A stretch of 7,691 nt of DNA from Flavobacterium sp. (GTDB lineage Bacteria; Bacteroidota; Bacteroidia; Flavobacteriales; Flavobacteriaceae): positions 1 to 7,691 of the forward strand of contig JAUXNR010000214.1 in the NCBI GenBank assembly GCA_030682755.1. The letters are read 5' to 3'. Made by a program: the position numbers and the translations under genes. Shown piece by piece: positions 6,877-7,691 of this stretch. Under the pieces are notes generated by a model that saw only the letters and a program-made list of their open reading frames with translations, searched no databases and was not told the origin of the DNA. Each line of letters begins with the position of its first letter. The first letter of the stretch is position 1.

Positions 6877-7137
6877 TTAAAGTATGAAGTTATTGGATTT
6901 CAAATTTTTAATAAAAGTTCTGCCGTTTCCGGTTTTGAGCCATTTTTCACGATTGATTGCCTCGCTTTTTGATGTGTAAACTTCTAAATATACGACTTTC
7001 CATGGTCTGAATTTTAAAGTATATCCTTTGGTAGCTAGTTCGTTATGACTCTTAAATCTTTCTATTAAGGATGAAGTATAACCAATGTAAGTTTTATTGT
7101 GTTTTTCTGAGAATAGTATGTAAACTATGTATTCCAT
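6877..7137 (-). CDS. Small GIY-YIG nuclease-family protein
   Basis: This 86-residue protein is a single GIY-YIG domain with no DNA-binding appendage. The two halves of the motif are VYI (5-7) and YIG (17-19). Conserved Arg27 and His31 follow in ERFKSHN. The metal-binding Glu is Glu64 in the helix AINREKWLKTG. All expected catalytic residues are present, so it may be active in cutting DNA. I chose ATG 7137 (MEYIVYILFSEKHN), where the domain begins. The frame stays open to 7233, but those extra 32 codons translate the terminator and the 3' half of tRNA remnant B and are unlikely to be protein. The gene lies between two tRNA remnants, directly after a terminator's U run, with no obvious promoter or ribosome site. 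Relatives act in repair or as mobile-element nucleases; linkage to tRNA pieces favours the latter here, as inference. Confidence 0.88.
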   Translation of the reverse strand: MEYIVYILFSEKHNKTYIGYTSSLIERFKSHNELATKGYTLKFRPWKVVYLEVYTSKSEAINREKWLKTGNGRTFIKNLKSNNFIL

Positions 7138-7154
7138 GAAGTAAAAATAAAAAA

Positions 7155-7180
7155 AAAGTCCCTGAATTAACAGGGACTTT
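7155..7180 (-). terminator. Terminator behind tRNA remnant B
   Basis: A 10-bp stem, AAAGTCCCTG (7155-7164) with CAGGGACTTT (7171-7180), has a 6-base loop. On the minus strand it is followed by a long U run (TTTTTTTTTATTTTT). It begins 3 bases past the tRNA 3' end and finishes about 18 bases before the GIY-YIG start codon, so expression of that gene would need read-through. Confidence 0.88.
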
Positions 7181-7182
7181 AG

Positions 7183-7260
7183 TAGCGAGACCGAGATTTG
7201 AACTCGGGTCCGCCTTGGCGGATACGAATCCAATACTCTAATTAACTGAGTTATTTTGAA
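7183..7260 (-). pseudogene. Broken tRNA-Met-like copy B (acceptor 5' strand lost)
   Basis: The 3' half is intact: T arm CCGAG-TTCAAAT-CTCGG and acceptor 3' strand TCTCGCT plus discriminator A. The seven bases that should form the acceptor 5' strand are TTCAAAA, which cannot pair. Position 10 is A instead of G, and the anticodon position reads CGT instead of CAT. The region between anticodon loop and T arm is the hairpin TCCGCC-AA-GGCGGA (7209-7222). It has a good terminator downstream, as if once a functional tRNA unit. Not a working tRNA by its folding. Confidence 0.78.
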
Positions 7261-7305
7261 AAACCTTCAAATTTTTTAAAAAGTATATAAATAACAAATT
7301 AAAAA

Positions 7306-7329
7306 AAAAGTCCCCATGTGGGGACTTTT
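7306..7329 (-). terminator. Terminator of the intact tRNA-Met
   Basis: A perfect 10-bp stem, AAAAGTCCCC (7306-7315) with GGGGACTTTT (7320-7329), has a 4-base loop. On the minus strand nine T residues follow. It starts one base after the tRNA 3' end, so it also defines the trailer. Confidence 0.9.
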
Positions 7330-7330
7330 G

Positions 7331-7404
7331 TAGCGAGACCGAGATTTGAACTCGGGACCTTTGGGTTATGAATCCAACGCTCTAACCAACTGAGCTATCT
7401 CGCC
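7331..7404 (-). tRNA. tRNA-Met (anticodon CAT), elongator type
   Basis: A full cloverleaf of 74 bases can be folded by hand. The acceptor stem is GGCGAGA with TCTCGCT (one G-U at the end) and discriminator A. The D arm is GCTC-AGTTGGTTA-GAGC. The anticodon loop is TTCATAA, flanked by TTGGA and CCCAA. The variable region is AGGTC and the T arm CCGAG-TTCAAAT-CTCGG. CCA is not encoded, as usual in the phylum. The anticodon stem lacks the three G-C pairs of initiators, so this is an elongator tRNA-Met, though a lysidine-modified Ile tRNA cannot be excluded by the anticodon alone. The pair next to the loop is an A-C mismatch. Only 16 bases separate it from truncated copy D upstream, so both are probably read from the same promoter. 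Confidence 0.93.
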
Positions 7405-7420
7405 ATATTTATTTTTATTG

Positions 7421-7483
7421 TTGAACTCGGGTCCGCCTTGGCGGATATGAATCCAACGCTCTAACCAACTGAGCTATCTCGCC
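7421..7483 (-). pseudogene. Broken tRNA-Met-like copy D (3' end truncated in the T loop)
   Basis: On the minus strand the first 35 or so bases, through the CAT anticodon, are identical to the intact tRNA-Met. The sequence then switches to TCCGCC-AA-GGCGGA (7432-7445 on the + strand) and CCCGAGTTCAA. Homology stops in the middle of the T loop and AT-rich linker follows. The second half of the T arm and the acceptor 3' strand are missing, so no cloverleaf can form. It is the copy nearest to the strong promoter and should be transcribed as part of the leader of the intact tRNA. Confidence 0.8.
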
Positions 7484-7519
7484 ATCTATGTTGCAAGGTG
7501 TGCTTCTTCAATGCGGGTG

Positions 7520-7550
7520 CAAATATATAATTATTATTATTGGCTGCAAA
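7520..7550 (-). promoter_or_regulatory. Promoter of the tRNA cluster
   Basis: On the minus strand TTTG (7550-7547) is followed after exactly 19 bases by TATATTTG (7527-7520), a full match to the Bacteroidota consensus TTTG-N19-TAnnTTTG. The predicted start is about 7514, giving a leader of about 30 bases before copy D. A consensus promoter is what is expected for stable RNA genes. Best promoter in the window. Confidence 0.75.
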
Positions 7551-7585
7551 CATAAATTTATAAAAAATTTTATTTGTAAAAACTC

Positions 7586-7617
7586 TTTGTTTTTTGGCAC
7601 AATATTCAATATATTTC
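7586..7617 (+). promoter_or_regulatory. Putative promoter of the START-like gene
   Basis: TTTG (7586-7589), a 20-base spacer and TATATTTC (7610-7617), one mismatch from TAnnTTTG, lie just before the ATG at 7633. The predicted leader is about 10 bases. It diverges from the tRNA promoter without overlapping it. Confidence 0.45.
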
Positions 7618-7632
7618 CAAAAAATTTAATAG

Positions 7633-7691
7633 ATGAGCTTAAAAGTACCTTTCGAGATAGAATTTCCTATAAATTCTTCGCCTCAATTGTT
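7633..7691 (+). CDS. START-like (AHSA1-type) domain protein, N-terminal fragment
   Basis: Only 19 complete codons are in the window: MSLKVPFEIEFPINSSPQL. The pattern of a beta strand with alternating hydrophobics (KVPFEIEFPI) followed by SSPQLL matches the start of the START-like/AHSA1 proteins of about 125-130 residues found widely in Flavobacteriaceae, which have a helix-grip fold with a ligand cavity. Their ligand is unknown to me. The ATG is preceded by a plausible promoter. The call depends on a short N-terminus, so it is tentative until the rest is read. Confidence 0.65.
   Translation, partial: MSLKVPFEIEFPINSSPQL

Noticed and set aside
7183..7260. Copy B as a functional tRNA-Thr (anticodon CGT)
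   Set aside because: The acceptor 5' strand does not pair with the 3' strand and the anticodon stem is replaced by the hairpin module.
6807..7483. CRISPR array suggested by repeated similar segments
   Set aside because: The repeats are tRNA sequences of 59-78 bases with uneven spacing and clear cloverleaf parts, not short direct repeats with uniform spacers.
7183..7483. Split tRNA made from the 5' half of copy D and the 3' half of copy B
   Set aside because: The halves look complementary, but both also keep the D and anticodon arms and the hairpin, they are separated by an intact tRNA with its terminator, and split tRNAs of this kind are an archaeal feature. Duplication and decay are simpler.

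Overview
The window looks like chromosomal DNA of a member of the Flavobacteriaceae (Bacteroidota), probably Flavobacterium or a close relative. It is AT-rich, intergenic regions carry the Bacteroidota promoter pattern TTTG-N19..20-TAnnTTTG, clear Shine-Dalgarno sites are almost absent, and the RibD, PrmC, HisRS and START-like proteins all have a flavobacterial flavour. This assignment rests on motif and protein recognition only.

Positions 1-1796 hold a leftward operon. It contains ribD (riboflavin synthesis), a small HAD phosphatase overlapping it by 8 bp, and the first 50 codons of a DMT/EamA-type membrane transporter that runs off the left edge. A short 79-bp divergent intergenic region separates it from a rightward pair: a GNAT acetyltransferase and prmC, the release-factor glutamine methyltransferase. 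prmC meets a leftward MacB/FtsX-type ABC permease end to end, with one base between the stop codons. After a divergent spacer with a purine-rich, G-run repeat comes hisS (histidyl-tRNA synthetase), read rightward and closed by a strong hairpin terminator. This HisRS is about 90 residues longer than I expect for the group, because of a very AT-rich in-frame insertion inside the catalytic domain.

The right third is the accessory and most interesting part. About 450 bp without a gene (holding a 41-bp nested palindrome) leads into a leftward tRNA-Met(CAT) cluster. The cluster has one intact tRNA, two hairpin terminators, and three broken tRNA-Met-like copies. All three broken copies share a TCCGCC/GGCGGA module, whole or half, that the intact copy lacks. 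A compact GIY-YIG nuclease gene sits between two of the broken copies, directly behind a tRNA terminator. A textbook promoter precedes the cluster. The arrangement suggests a small GIY-YIG cassette associated with, or inserted at, tRNA-Met genes; mobility is inference.

The window ends with the first 19 codons of a rightward START-like domain gene that diverges from the tRNA cluster. Functionally the core genes are housekeeping: flavin synthesis, translation termination, tRNA charging and export. The recurrent theme on the right is tRNA biology, with hisS, tRNA-Met and tRNA remnants within 3 kb, but I see no evidence that these form one system.
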